Assembly: GCA_020283715.1 (NCBI GenBank)
Contig: JAIQCW010000149.1
Coordinates: 1 to 14,396 of the forward strand
Length of the DNA: 14,396 bases
Direction: 5' to 3'
Origin: Cytauxzoon felis
Lineage: Eukaryota > Apicomplexa > Aconoidasida > Piroplasmida > Theileriidae
The translations under genes were made by a program, and so were the position numbers. Below, in pieces: positions 1-10,405 of the stretch; the stretch's first letter is position 1, and the number at the start of each line of letters is the position of its first letter. The notes below the pieces were generated by a model. That model ran no database searches and was not told where the DNA came from. It saw only the letters and a list, made by a program, of their open reading frames with translations.

Positions 1-53
<53 letters not shown>
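1..53. repeat. (TA)n dinucleotide microsatellite
   Basis: An uninterrupted run of about 26 TA units opens the window, so its true length to the left is unknown. It stops one base short of the stop codon of the minus-strand NOP10 gene. The repeat therefore forms the start of that gene's 3' flank or 3' UTR. A run like this is prone to length change and to assembly breaks, and it may be why the contig or window begins here. Confidence 0.97.
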
Positions 54-54
<1 letters not shown>

Positions 55-56
<2 letters not shown>

Positions 57-282
57 AATAAATTAGGGGCATAAATAAATTAAACCTTCTTTTTAAAGTA
101 ATGCGATGTTTACTATATTGATCTTCAGGCGAAAACCTTGCTGGATGTGCGGTCAGCGTGATTTCTCCGTTAGGACCCTTACCCTGTTGGAAAAATTTTA
201 TGTTATAAGCCAAGTTATTATAACAAACCCTTATAGTGTATACTCTTTTACCTTCGTCATTTAAATAATATTTGAGATACAT
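55..282 (-). CDS. NOP10: H/ACA ribonucleoprotein subunit NOP10 (two exons)
   Basis: Nop10 is a small core subunit of H/ACA snoRNPs, with dyskerin/Cbf5, Nhp2 and Gar1. These particles guide pseudouridylation of rRNA in the nucleolus. I place exon 1 at 229-282 and exon 2 at 55-183, with a 45-nt GTTTGT...CAG intron at 184-228. The intron is a multiple of three and has no stop, so an unspliced reading gives 75 aa; removing it gives 60 aa, close to the usual size of about 64 aa. Family hallmarks seen are the MYLKYYLN start, the YT strand, and the [18 protein letters not shown] block, which is nearly invariant in eukaryotes. The ATG at 282 matches the family N-terminus. The gene is divergent from RTF2 (123 bp apart), and its TAA abuts the (TA)n tract. 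The identification is very strong; the intron is inferred from family length. Confidence 0.93.
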
Positions 283-405
283 GGTATAAATAGAATATAT
301 GTTTATCCTTATCTTGGTTCATGGAGGGTTAATCTATATATGGTGTAAACACGGTAACCATTTATCTCGTTTTAATTTCTTTACTTACTTAATTACTTAT
401 ATACA
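283..405. promoter_or_regulatory. Divergent NOP10/RTF2 intergenic promoter region
   Basis: These 123 bp separate the start codons of two head-to-head genes, so they must hold both 5' UTRs and both promoters unless these reach into coding sequence. The stretch is AT-rich, with one more mixed patch around 318-360. No motif could be assigned with confidence. Confidence 0.5.
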
Positions 406-1174
406 ATGGGTGGTGATGGTGGTAGTATACCTAGCAGAATAGATATGGTACGTACCTCTGGGTATGTATTTACTAGAAATATGGGTGGTATGGGCTATTT
501 GCCTAATACCCAGAGCAAAATCGCAGACGAACATTTATCAAACAATCAAATAAAGGACTTGAGGTGGAAAATTTGTGCAATATCGCAGGTAAGTTTGATC
601 TATTTATTTATTCTTAAATTTAGGAACCTCTATGCAAACCAGTCGTTGCGTGTAGAATAGGATTATTGTATAATAAGGAGGCTATAATAAAGTATATTTT
701 ATCAAAAAGGATTGATAACTCGTTTGAACATATAAAAAAGTTAAAGGATGTAAAGGATATAAATTTCGTCGTTTGTTTTAAGTTCCACAAAAATAATATT
801 GTATAGGTTGATAAAAAAACAAACAGATTTATTTGTCCAATATTAAGAACAGAATTTTCTGGATCTAACCGTGGTATATTAATATGGAACTGTGGTTGTT
901 GTGTCTCGGAAAAGGCTTTTAAAGAATTTATTGGAAATTATAAACATATGAATATTAGTGTTAGTTATCCACTTGTAATTAATTAAATATTACATAGGAA
1001 CAGAATTGCCCTAGCTGTAATAGTTCTTTCAAGTACAATCCTTATATTTTTAAACAATCGGATTCTCCAAATGTAATCAATGATCTTGTCATATTAGTAC
1101 CAGATCTTAATGAGGAAGGAATCATACGTGCAAAGATGATTAGCGTTAAGGAAAGATCAAACAACAACAACTGA
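406..1174 (+). CDS. RTF2: Replication termination factor 2 (RTF2) family protein, four exons
   Basis: RTF2 proteins carry a divergent RING-like fold. They act at stalled replication forks and have also been linked to splicing. Exons are 406-588, 624-770, 807-959 and 998-1174, all joined in phase 0; the introns are 35, 36 and 38 nt. The spliced protein is 219 aa. The MGGDGGSIPSR start is the family signature. An ISQEPLCKPVVAC strand runs across the first junction, and HIKKLKDVKDIN matches the family's conserved central segment. Later come FICP (about residues 118-121), an NCGCC knuckle (139-142) followed by SEKAFKEF, and a CPSC pair (165-168). The C-terminus is short and Asn-rich and lacks the long lysine-rich tail of animal RTF2. 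Unspliced, only the first 84 codons are open. The second donor could lie a codon or so upstream; the family alignment favours GTTTGT at 771. Confidence 0.93.
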
Positions 1175-1388
1175 TAACATCTTATATCCCTTTTGTCAAA
1201 ATGTAATCATATGTCAAGATAATTATAAAACATACATAAAATCCCACTTTTTGTTCATATGGCATTTTATTTTTGTCAGCACTAGTCATTAATAGCAATG
1301 TTGTTTTCATAAATTTATCCAAAATTGGAATAATATATATTAAAAAATTGTGTATTAATAATACATGTGATAATTAGTGTGTCATTAA

Positions 1389-3069
1389 ATGTCTAAGGAT
1401 CGTATTGGCGTCTTGTGGCACATGCCTTGGATGAAATACTCTTTTGATGTGAATCGCCTTTCACCTAAATCAATAGGAATCCCTAATAAAATTGATGCAA
1501 ATATATTAAACGTTGATAATACGAATTATGTTGAAATTCGTATCCTATTATCATCTATTTTAGGAAACCGCTCAACCATTCCTCATCTTAAATTATCCAA
1601 CTGGATCACATTGTACGACGCCGTATCTAAATATTTGGAAAGATTTAGATCAACTAGTTCTAAAAATTTATCTAGACATCAAATTACTGAACTTGTTAAC
1701 ATTTTGCAAAATGCTTCATATGTAGCGAATGTATTGATCAAAGATACGGTTTCCCTTGATTTTCTTAAACAACCTTTGACATTAATTGCAAACAATATTG
1801 CTAAAAATATTAATGCCGTCAGTAATAATGACCTGACAAGGATAGTATACGCTTGTTCCAAAGGTGGATTCTCATCACATAGCCTAATTAATCTTTCTTT
1901 CCTCCATTTGCTAGACAATGAAGGTACACAAACATTCTAACATGAAAATTATACTACAGTTATTCAACGGCTTAAAGATTTACATTATATACATATGATG
2001 AAAATATTACATTCTGCATCGCACATAGAGGTTGGATTCATTCGTAATCAAGACAATCTACCATTTGGAAATGAATTTAAGAGGTCTATAATAGATAGAC
2101 TAATAAATAGAATCGCAGATATACGACTAGTAGTTAGTAATTTTATGATAACACATAATGATATAGGATATAGCAAATTTGGTTTCGATTGCAGTAAAAC
2201 ATGATATTTTAAATAGAAATATTACTAATAAGATAAATAAAACATTTGAAAAACGGTAAAAACTATGATTCTCATTAATTTACATTCTAGTTTATATTCA
2301 TATAAACAACTAGATGAAACAATAAACACAGCGGTCTCGCTGTCAATGTATGGGATGCTTAATGCAAAAATTGCGGTATGCACGACATATAAAAAATAAT
2401 AGACAAATACAGAATATTATATTGCATAACTTAAACGATTTGAATCTAAAATTTAGTAATGACGTCAAACTGGTAATATTTAAACTTTATAAATAGCTAT
2501 TAATTTAATAGTCTGAGCCGAACCAATTATCAAAAAATAGTACCATGCTGTTTTTATTAAAGTTATTGGAAATATGTTTAAGATACAATACTCCAGAGGT
2601 ATAATAATTCGGTCATTATAATTAAATATTGCCTTAGGTCTATAGCTCAATATCTGAACAATCTAAATTAGTCTTGAAAAAAATACGAGATACAATTCCC
2701 ATATTAAATGAACCTAATGATTGGTGGTGTGGCATCAACTACAGCTCTAAATTAATCAAAGCAACATTAAAAAATATCGATATAAAACCTTTAAATATAA
2801 TTCCATACATTCACGGCCCATATGTTGTCGAAATATGTGATCCAACACACAAATTAATTATAGAACTTGATGAACCATGGATCTTCAATAAACACACATG
2901 GTCACATAAACATTTGTCATATTTTTACAGTATGAGATTAAAACACTTGTCAAACGACGGATTCCGATTTGTTAAGGTACCACATAAATTCTTATCACTT
3001 GATGAAGACCAACGTACCGAGTTCGTTTTAATAATATCCTTTATATTATACAATCAGAATTATATCTGA
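1389..3069 (+). CDS. RAP-domain protein, probable organelle RNA-binding factor, seven exons
   Basis: RAP proteins are expanded in apicomplexans. They bind RNA, and many act on mitochondrial or apicoplast transcripts and rRNA fragments. My model has exons 1389-1923, 1960-2129, 2167-2255, 2291-2375, 2413-2472, 2512-2598 and 2638-3069. The introns are 36, 37, 35, 37, 39 and 39 nt, giving 485 aa. The RAP domain lies at about residues 398-472: a GPYVVEICDP strand, then IIELDEPWIF, a TW...LSYFYSMRLKHL helix and GFRFVKVP, which is the restriction-endonuclease-like fold typical of RAP. Residues 60-390 are mostly helical with short leucine-rich repeats (for example NNDLTRIVYACSKGG), as in FASTK/OPR-like RAP proteins. 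The N-terminus has no clear transit peptide. The second donor is ambiguous (GTAGTT at 2130 or GTTAGT at 2133, adding one Val). The target RNA and the organelle cannot be told from sequence. Confidence 0.87.
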
Positions 3070-3096
3070 AGCACTTCGATGTATTAAGAATGATAT

Positions 3097-4443
3097 TCAA
3101 AACATGTAAAATGCCAAGAAATTCGCTACAAATTTTTTACCACTAATTGAGTAATAATCATCTATAGTCTTAATGTTGATAAAATTTATACGTTTGTACA
3201 TGTCAGTGGCTAAATTATTATAATCTATTGTGTGAAGGTATACTACAAAAGGTAAACAGTCTAAGTTTTCGTATTTAATATTGTACTCTATTAGTTTATT
3301 GTCATCAATAACAGCGTCATTAATATCTAATTCAACATCTAGCACAAGTTTGTAATAAAGATTTAAGAGCCTATATTCACTAAAAACGGTCGTGTTGTAA
3401 TGAAGAGTTATATTGTCAAATAATTGTTTCATGGTAACATTGTTTAAACTGACCGATTGGTATAGTTTGTCATGATACAGAAACGTTCCAAAACATCCAA
3501 AATATAGCAACACTTGTACAAATAAGATTAATGTGGTACCAAGAAAACGTCCACGTAATCCCATTGTTATACCTGCGCTTAGTATATAAAATGTTTTAGC
3601 GTTCTTAATGTTAAATAATCTGACATAATCTAATATCTCTACATTATTGTAGATATAATTATATATTAATTGATAAAATATGTTATCCATCATTTTAGTA
3701 TTTAATTTCAAACAATTACGTATAACTTCATCATCATTGGTAATATAGTTGTTACGAGGTAAGGGGGATGATATCTTCCTGTTTTTTATTATTGGCTTTA
3801 TCATATCCTCATAAAAACATCCAAGTATAAAATAATCATCATCAGCAATCAAACAGTTGGTTTCAGCAATATTAATTAGAATGGTAACAAAACCAACCAA
3901 ATATTCATCATATTCAGGATCATAAGATATGAGCTCGGTAAATGGGTCATTATAGTCACAATTCAAGTCTTTCATCGAATTTAAATAATACAAATAACCA
4001 TTGATATCATAACATCCTGTGTCTATGTTATAGTCTATGTATTTCTTCGGAAAAAAACAACCAATAGATAATATTTTAGTACCTTCCCATTCCTAAAACA
4101 TAATAAATAAATATTTTGAAAAACATACGTTGTGATTACTATTCTTGTTATTGATATCAAAAAAATCAAAAAAAAGATGTCTGTTTTTAAAAGGATCGTG
4201 TATCGTACCGCATGATGCTTCAAAAAACCTGGGATCATATTGTATCGGAAACATTTGAGTATGCATCTCCTCTAAAGCCAAACAATGCTTCGGTTGTAAA
4301 GGTCTAAAACGTATTATAGGCCTTAAATCTATATCGTTTGGAATCTTAAACAGCATAAGTGTCAGTTGGTTAAACTCCGATTCGTTAGGGGCATCACTTG
4401 GAAGCAACGCAGAGGACCGCATTAATCTGGATTTATTCTTCAT
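3097..4443 (-). CDS. GNAT-family N-acetyltransferase, NAA60/HAT MCC1-like, two exons
   Basis: This family (NAA60/NatF, plant MCC1) transfers acetyl groups from acetyl-CoA to protein N-termini, in animals on the cytosolic face of the Golgi, or to lysines. Exon 1 is 4129-4443 and exon 2 is 3097-4092, split by a 36-nt GTATGT...TAG intron; the product is 436 aa. Family marks are IRFRPLQPKHC...LEEMHTQMFPIQYDPRFFEASCG (about residues 44-79), LVGFVTI (170-176), the acetyl-CoA loop motif YILSAGITMGLRGRFLGT (about 274-290), and a C-terminal block with VVYLHTIDYNN and DDYYSISGKKF (about 388-427). Between the CoA loop and the C-terminal block lies an insertion of roughly 80-100 aa, rich in hydrophobics and Asn, that ordinary NAA60 lacks. 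It may hide an in-frame intron. I chose the ATG at 4443; the frame stays open upstream but only TTG codons are found there. Substrate is unknown. Confidence 0.82.
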
Positions 4444-4773
4444 TATTTTATTTAAAAATAGCAGAAGCAAAATTAAAAGAGATGCGATATATGACAGTCA
4501 TGATAGAACGGGATATTATGATACATTTTACTAGTTAATTAAGATACATTAAAGACAAATAATCTTAGCACATTTTATAAATTACTAAGACAACAAAAAA
4601 CAAATATAAAGTAATTATATATATATATAAGTGATAAATTCATCAGGGCGGCAACAACACCATTTACGATATGGAATTAAATATTTACCGGGCTTAATCA
4701 AATTCATATATTAACTAATCATTAAATTCGTAAAAATAAAACAAACACATAATCCGTTTTAAACAAATTATTG
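4444..4773. other. Intergenic region without a recognisable gene
   Basis: These 330 bp lie between two minus-strand genes: upstream of the acetyltransferase start and downstream of the hydrolase stop. They are AT-rich, with only very short ORFs (15-17 codons) on either strand and a short TA repeat at 4616-4629. A less AT-rich patch at about 4645-4695 forms no tRNA-like or obvious snoRNA structure that I can see. It presumably holds the acetyltransferase promoter and the hydrolase 3' UTR. Confidence 0.6.
4616..4629. repeat. Short (TA)7 repeat
   Basis: Seven uninterrupted TA units inside the intergenic region. This is a minor microsatellite with no assigned role. Confidence 0.9.
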
Positions 4774-6174
4774 TCAAAGATCAGCGTAAATGGTTTTTGG
4801 TATTGTTATATCCAATGGATTAAGCCATTCCTCTATTATAGAAGATATTGATGAAGTATATAATGGAGATGTTATAACGTGTGTTCTCCCATCTAATTCA
4901 AATAGTTTTGTCAGATCACTGTCTTTAAAATATGTGTCTATATACTCTCTTGGACCCTGAAACATTGAAGTGATCATAGATGGAAGTACATAGACTTACC
5001 TCTACACTACACATTTGGTCATCTTTCGAGTGAATGAAGAGTGTCGGTAGATCTTTGGGGTAATAATCCATTTTAGTTCTTAAATCTTTAGTTGCATCAT
5101 ATACTATTAAAACCATTCTCGATGGCAACCTCTTCTTAAAGAAAATTGGGTCCTGTAGAGATAAATTTTGCTGGATAAGACATCATGACTTACGTTATAA
5201 CGCATGCATGGAATCATTCCATCAGCGTATCCATCAGTATTTTCAAGAATTATTGTATGTTTTGGTGCGATAAGTGAATAAAGTCTAAGAATGGGCATTA
5301 GAAGAAACTTAATACCACTGTAGTGATGGTCAATATTAAGCATGCCCCCCATGCTTATTATACCGTCTACGAATTTAGTCGGTTTTTCAATATTCAAATT
5401 AAATAAGATTTGTGATTTTAGGACTATATTTCCACCCATTGATAGTCCTCCTAAGTGATATTTATTATCATCAGATCTTTCGTCCCTAAATACTACATCC
5501 GCATTCCACGTTTCACCAGGATCGTCGAATTTTCCTCTCTTTACGATACTGACGAATTGTATGACGTCATAAACAAAGTCGTCGAACTTTTCAACATAAC
5601 ACCTTTGGTCACATACACCACCAGATAATCCATGGGATTGTAGATCTAGGCCATACACGGAATAATTTAAATTATTTAATGCTTGTACAAAACTACCTTC
5701 ATATAAAAATCTGGGTGTTAAATCAAATGCATTTTTACCATGTAATGAATCCTTATATGTCAATGATTGACCATTATAAGATTTCGTAAAACTAGGGAAA
5801 ATACCATCCAACTCTCTATTTCCTACGATTTTAGCAGTCGAATTTACATACTCTGTAACATATTTCATATACCAATCAACATTATATGAACAAAATTCTG
5901 CTCTAAAATGACTGCGGATGCCATGAACCAATATTACGTGACCTTTTGGATTGTTCACCCTAGAAGCATATGTACGTATTAATACCCCTTGCTTGTTTTT
6001 AAAATAACCCAATAATAAATTGCCATTTTTACTTAAAGGTGCCATGCTAGATACGCCTAAGCGAATCGGCCTAAGGGTGTACAATTGAAAAGGATTAGGC
6101 TTATAACAAAGGACGGATGTATTAAAGAATAAATTTATAGTAAATGTAACTACACCAATTCTAAAAACAATCAT
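4774..6174 (-). CDS. Secreted alpha/beta hydrolase, PST-A/lysophospholipase-like, three exons
   Basis: This is a serine hydrolase of the monoglyceride lipase/lysophospholipase superfamily that apicomplexans have expanded (Plasmodium PST-A and PARE-type esterases). Exons are 5194-6174, 5000-5152 and 4774-4956, with introns of 41 and 43 nt, both GTAAGT...CAG; the product is 438 aa. Residues 1-23 (MIVFRIGVVTFTINLFF...) look like a signal peptide. The fold landmarks are VILVHGIRSH (oxyanion side, about 80-89), YGLDLQSHGLSGG (174-186) and the nucleophile elbow GLSMGG with Ser245. Asp372 (in HSKDDQMC) and His404 (in GRTHV) complete the triad, so the enzyme looks active. The triad is whole only after splicing, because Asp and His are on exons 2 and 3. 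Residues 110-155 form a family-typical insertion near the lid. Substrate is unknown: a lysophospholipid, monoacylglycerol or other ester is possible. Confidence 0.9.
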
Positions 6175-6388
6175 TACACGACAAAACTAGTGAATATTCC
6201 GGGTAGAAAAATCATATAATGCAAATAGTTCCCCATTTGCTTTATGGACAATTAGACAAAAACAAATTTTTGGTGCATATATGAACATAATGGGTTAAAA
6301 TATTACACAGATAAATTGATCTGATTTAAAATTGTTGTTTTGGTACAAGAAACATCGGTCTCTTATCCCTATTCTATATATATGATTT

Positions 6389-9300
6389 TTATTTAGTACA
6401 ACGTACGTTATGATTTGGGCGTTCTAACATCATAGCATTAATATTTACATGAGTAACGTTGTTATTCCTTCGATCAATCGGTACCGATCCATATATGTTA
6501 TTGTATCCCCAATTCTGTATGCCGTGTTGGTTGTTGATACTTCCAGTATTATATTGCGATATAAAGTGTTTATTAATTGGAATATGCGGACTACCTATTG
6601 GGGTTTTAATGCGATTGTTTACGATTCTATTATCTTGTGTGTGTTGATTTAGTTCCGTTGAGCCGTTGGTACTCAAGAAATTACTAATAGCGTTTATACC
6701 ATACCTTGGTAATTCACCAAAGAATGTACGAGGTAACCCATACATTATGGACACCATTGCGGGTGGAGCAGAATCAGCTTTTATAATTCTATTGGTGAAT
6801 GGTTCTGTAACAATTCTTTTAACATATTCGTGACGCAATAAATTTTTGTGAGGCCTTCTCAGAGGTCCGGTTTTATCAATGACAACTGGACTATAAACCA
6901 ATTCCAGTGGAAGGCTAATTCTGTTTTTGATACGTTGTTTACCGAATGGGTCGGGATTATATAAATAGTGCGTGTACGCATAAGCTCTTTTCGAACATTG
7001 TTCTTGAACGATCCTACAAATTATCGATGTATAACAATATAAACATACTCTTTATTAAACATTTCTATAGTGTGTTCTATACAATAAGGACGTAAGCAAA
7101 TGGCTGGAAAGACATAATCCTTTATACGTTCGCATTTGATCATACCACTTGATATAGATGAATCATGTAAAGGAGAGTATTCTACATATATCCCACCAAT
7201 CCATGCGCACATTGGATGAAATTTAGAACTACAAAAATCCCTAGAACATTTAACTAAATAACCGTCAAAAACACCACATATACTACAAGTATTTCCGTCG
7301 TTTTCAGAATTAATATTTTTTATATCCCACAAACTCAACGCATAAAGATCATAGCAATTTATATTAGGCATTAAAAACACAGCACAAATTAAGTGTATCC
7401 ACAGAGGAGGATCACTAATTGACCTATTACTACCACCAGCAACCCTTTTCAATGCTCCACCGCTACTGCAACATATACAGCATACAGCACTATTTCCAAT
7501 ATATTCACATTTTGGAGCCAGACTATCTTCAAATTCACACGGTTCACAAAACCAAATGGATAATAGTTCTTCCTGTCTGCCAACTATCTTTGATTCAATT
7601 AAAGGTCTATACGATGAGTAACATTTGTGATGAACACGCATACAACAACGACTACATTGCTGCAGTACATGTTTGTGTGATAATTCGGGCATTAGACACA
7701 CTGAACAATATTCGTTACTTGTAGGTATATTATCGTCGGGATTATCACTGCAATGTCCCTTTTCAGAATTATTTGACATTGATGAAATAAAGCTTTCTAT
7801 TGAATTTTGAAAAGAGTTTTTGAAATGAGACCACCTATGCATATGACCAAATATCTCTTTTGACTCTTCAACGTGAGTTTTGTCTTCAAATTTACGATTG
7901 TAAAATTCGGAGTTTATTTTCACTCTCTCCAGTAGACGTACTTTATGGTGGGATATAGATCTGTTCACAACATTCAGTGCCATCATTAGAGCCACAGCTT
8001 GTTTTCCAACAAAATCATCCTTAGATATATCCCGTGTGATATCTGTAAATTGTTTAGTAATACCAATAATATCACGTAGATCGCAAAGTTCCATTGTGTC
8101 ACTAATAGTTGATTGCTTATTGGACACAAGAACATTTGCTATACTAGAGGGTTTCCTTTTAACTGAATCTAAAGCGATACAATATAAAGGAGGATCTAAA
8201 TCCCAATTATATCCATTTAATGTTATTACTGGTTTTTCATCATCAAACTTTGATTCGTTTTTATTGACATGATTGTGCGACATTAATGGAACCACCATGG
8301 CGTGACCTAGTTTATTAGATGGAAGATAATATAACGACTGTATAACGCGACGACAATATTCATATTCTAATGTGGATAATGGTATGTATTCCAATATTAC
8401 AATATCATGCTTCGAGGTTTTTACATTATTATTAACTATGAAAGAAAACCAAGCAGATTTGTTGTTATTCAAATGTAGCAGCGCAAAAAATGGTTTGCAG
8501 TAATTTATTTTGGGTTCAACTCCACATTTATGATTAGATAATGTTGATAGCGACTCATCGTTATTAGAATGTTGATCAACATTATCATTTGGATTGTTTC
8601 TCTTATATAAAGCTTCTAAATCTACGGTGGGATTTAGTTGCATGAGTATTGAATTTAAAACATTTTGTATGGTCAATTCATTATCACATACAATCCTTTT
8701 AAAATCAGTTAACATACATTTCGTCTTAAGTTTTAACAAATCCTTAATATCATTGTACATATAATACAGTTGTCCTTCATCATTCGGAGCATTATCGTCA
8801 AAAAGATCTGGTCTTATTTTAGCAAATAAAATATCATAGTGCCACCATTCAAAATTTTTAGCATTCTTTTGGCCGCAACTCCTACGTAAAGTATTATATT
8901 CTACCATTAGAGTTGTAATTGATTGCATATATTGGCTATTTGTAAGAGAATAAGATATATTTACGCTAGATACAGATTCAGATCTGGCAATACTTCTGGA
9001 TACAGTTTTACCAAATGTTTTTAATTGGTATTTTGGAACACTGTTATATGAATACAATGCATTACTATTTCTTGTAGTTGGTTTGAATGTATCAGTGTTT
9101 CTATTTTTAGATATTACCGATAATGATTTGAAAGTTGTAAAATCGTCCTTAACATCGACTGTTGTATCTATTAAAACTTCTACTTTACCATTAGCATTAT
9201 TGGTAGTATGTATATCCAAATATTCTTTAGTCAACGACAATTTTGACAAGAATCTGCATTTAACTATATTGATTTCATCCTCTTTAAGATGCGTTTGGCA

Positions 9301-9768
9301 TAGTACAAACCTATAATTTACACGTTTAACATTTGGATCATCAGTGTCAACTATTATAAACCCATTTCCAGCGCAATGTAAATGCATATAATTCGAACAG
9401 CCTTCTGCAGCACATTTAAAATACACATTCCTAGCATCACACGAATAACACTTATTACGATATATAGTCATTTGTTTTAAAATCGGCTGAAGATCTAACA
9501 CCTCAAGAAGTGAGACCGCATCTTTATTTTCTTCCTTGGTAATATTTAAATTATTCATAAACTCGTAAAATAATATAAGCGATAGGCATTCATAATGAAT
9601 GTGGATTGAAACATTATTATACGTATATCCAGTTGATGTGGCTCTCTTACAAATTACACATGAAACACGCCTATCCAAAGGTATGCTTTCGTATTTTGAA
9701 AAAATGAATTCTTCAAAGGAAAGGGAATCTTCCTTAGTACCATCACTTGTTAATTTCCTTTTATACAT
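6389..9768 (-). CDS. Large PHD / extended-PHD zinc-finger chromatin protein, two exons
   Basis: Exon 1 is 7049-9768 and exon 2 is 6389-7013, joined in phase 2 across a 35-nt GTATGT...TAG intron (7014-7048); the product is 1114 aa. Zinc-binding residues form two clusters. The first (about residues 37-160) has CVIC, HYEC, CYSC, FKCAAEGC, HLHC and a final CQTH, the C2HC-plus-PHD layout of an extended PHD. The second (about 688-900) has CSVC, CSRCC, HHKC and FCEPC (a PHD), then CCICC, HLICA, CSICG, CSRDFC, FHPMCAW and YCIEH (a second extended PHD). Such modules read histone H3 tails or bind DNA in BRPF, MLL and JADE-type proteins, and apicomplexans have several lineage-specific PHD proteins. Residues 170-685 are mostly low-conservation, Asn/Ser-rich sequence with a WWHYDILFAKIRPDLFDD helix. 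The tail after 905 is basic, then Asn-rich. No SET, bromo or acetyltransferase domain is visible. A nuclear chromatin role is inferred. Confidence 0.85.
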
Positions 9769-10405
9769 AATGTTGTTTGTTCATTTGCACAGATGCTATC
9801 ATTTCGTCAAGTGATATATGATAAATAAATACTCAACAAAGATGAATATTAAGACATAACGAAAAATATATAAATGAAACTAGACAAATACAAATGATAT
9901 ATTTACAAAACTCGTATATATCATAAAACAAACCAACAATTTCCAACTAAAATATTAAATACACATGTATGTATATGTTTACAGAGAACATTCACACCCG
10001 TCTTGAGAGCAGAGAGGTTGAATCTTACATGTATAATAAATATAATATAATTCTCCAGGTAAAAATCCAATGTAGAGCATAGTTAAAACGAATTATAATA
10101 ATGAGAATTGAGATATATCATAAATATAATACATATATAAACATAAAATAACGGGTCGGACTACAGATTTTAGTGTGTTCAATATCAATGGGGGATGTTA
10201 TTCGGTATTTATAACAACGGAACTTTATATACAGTTATAATATGACTTATTTTTGTACAACGTATTTAAAACTTCTTGTTCTAGTGTTAATTCAATCGTA
10301 GTTTTATAATATAATTGTTTTATCAATATATTAAACATAGTTCTACCAGGAATCTGGTAATAATTGCATATTATAATAAGAATCGCATTACCATTGATTT
10401 TTTAA
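9769..10405. promoter_or_regulatory. 637-bp divergent intergenic region (PHD protein / TRAPPC1)
   Basis: This is the longest gap in the window and separates two head-to-head start codons, so it should carry both promoters and 5' UTRs. Most of it is AT-rich with repeated TATA-like runs. Two islands are less AT-rich: about 9988-10028 (around ACACCCGTCTTGAGAGCAG) and about 10150-10225. A perfect 6-bp inverted repeat lies at 10344-10359. No tRNA, U-snRNA or convincing ORF was found. A tiny two-exon reading starting at 10189 is discussed under rejected items. Confidence 0.55.
10344..10359. repeat. Perfect inverted repeat TACCAG-GAAT-CTGGTA
   Basis: Two perfect 6-bp arms flank a 4-nt loop, 47 bp upstream of the TRAPPC1 start codon. 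In a region this AT-rich, a mixed-composition palindrome stands out. It could be a dimeric factor site or a small 5' UTR hairpin; chance is also possible. Confidence 0.5.

Noticed and set aside
4441..4500. Hydrophobic N-terminal extension of the acetyltransferase (frame open upstream of 4443)
   Set aside because: There is no ATG before the in-frame stop and no AG acceptor in the stretch, so it cannot be attached to the coding region.
6449..6652. Plus-strand ORFs opposite the 3' exon of the PHD gene (also those near 7419, 8036, 9083 and 9599)
   Set aside because: They are antisense shadows of a long coding exon and have no family resemblance.
6389..6901. A separate 170-aa minus-strand gene downstream of the PHD protein
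   Set aside because: The frame runs open upstream with no ATG to a TAG acceptor, and joins the PHD exon through a 35-nt GTATGT intron in the correct phase.
9988..10030. Possible tRNA fragment (GAGGTTGAATC resembles a T-arm)
   Set aside because: The T-loop consensus is not met, and no acceptor stem, D-arm or anticodon arm could be paired around it.
10189..10309. Tiny two-exon reading of about 27 codons starting MGDVIRY (30-nt intron GTATTT...ACAG)
   Set aside because: No family resemblance could be named, and short spliced ORFs arise easily by chance in AT-rich sequence. It is worth testing only if RNA reads cover it.
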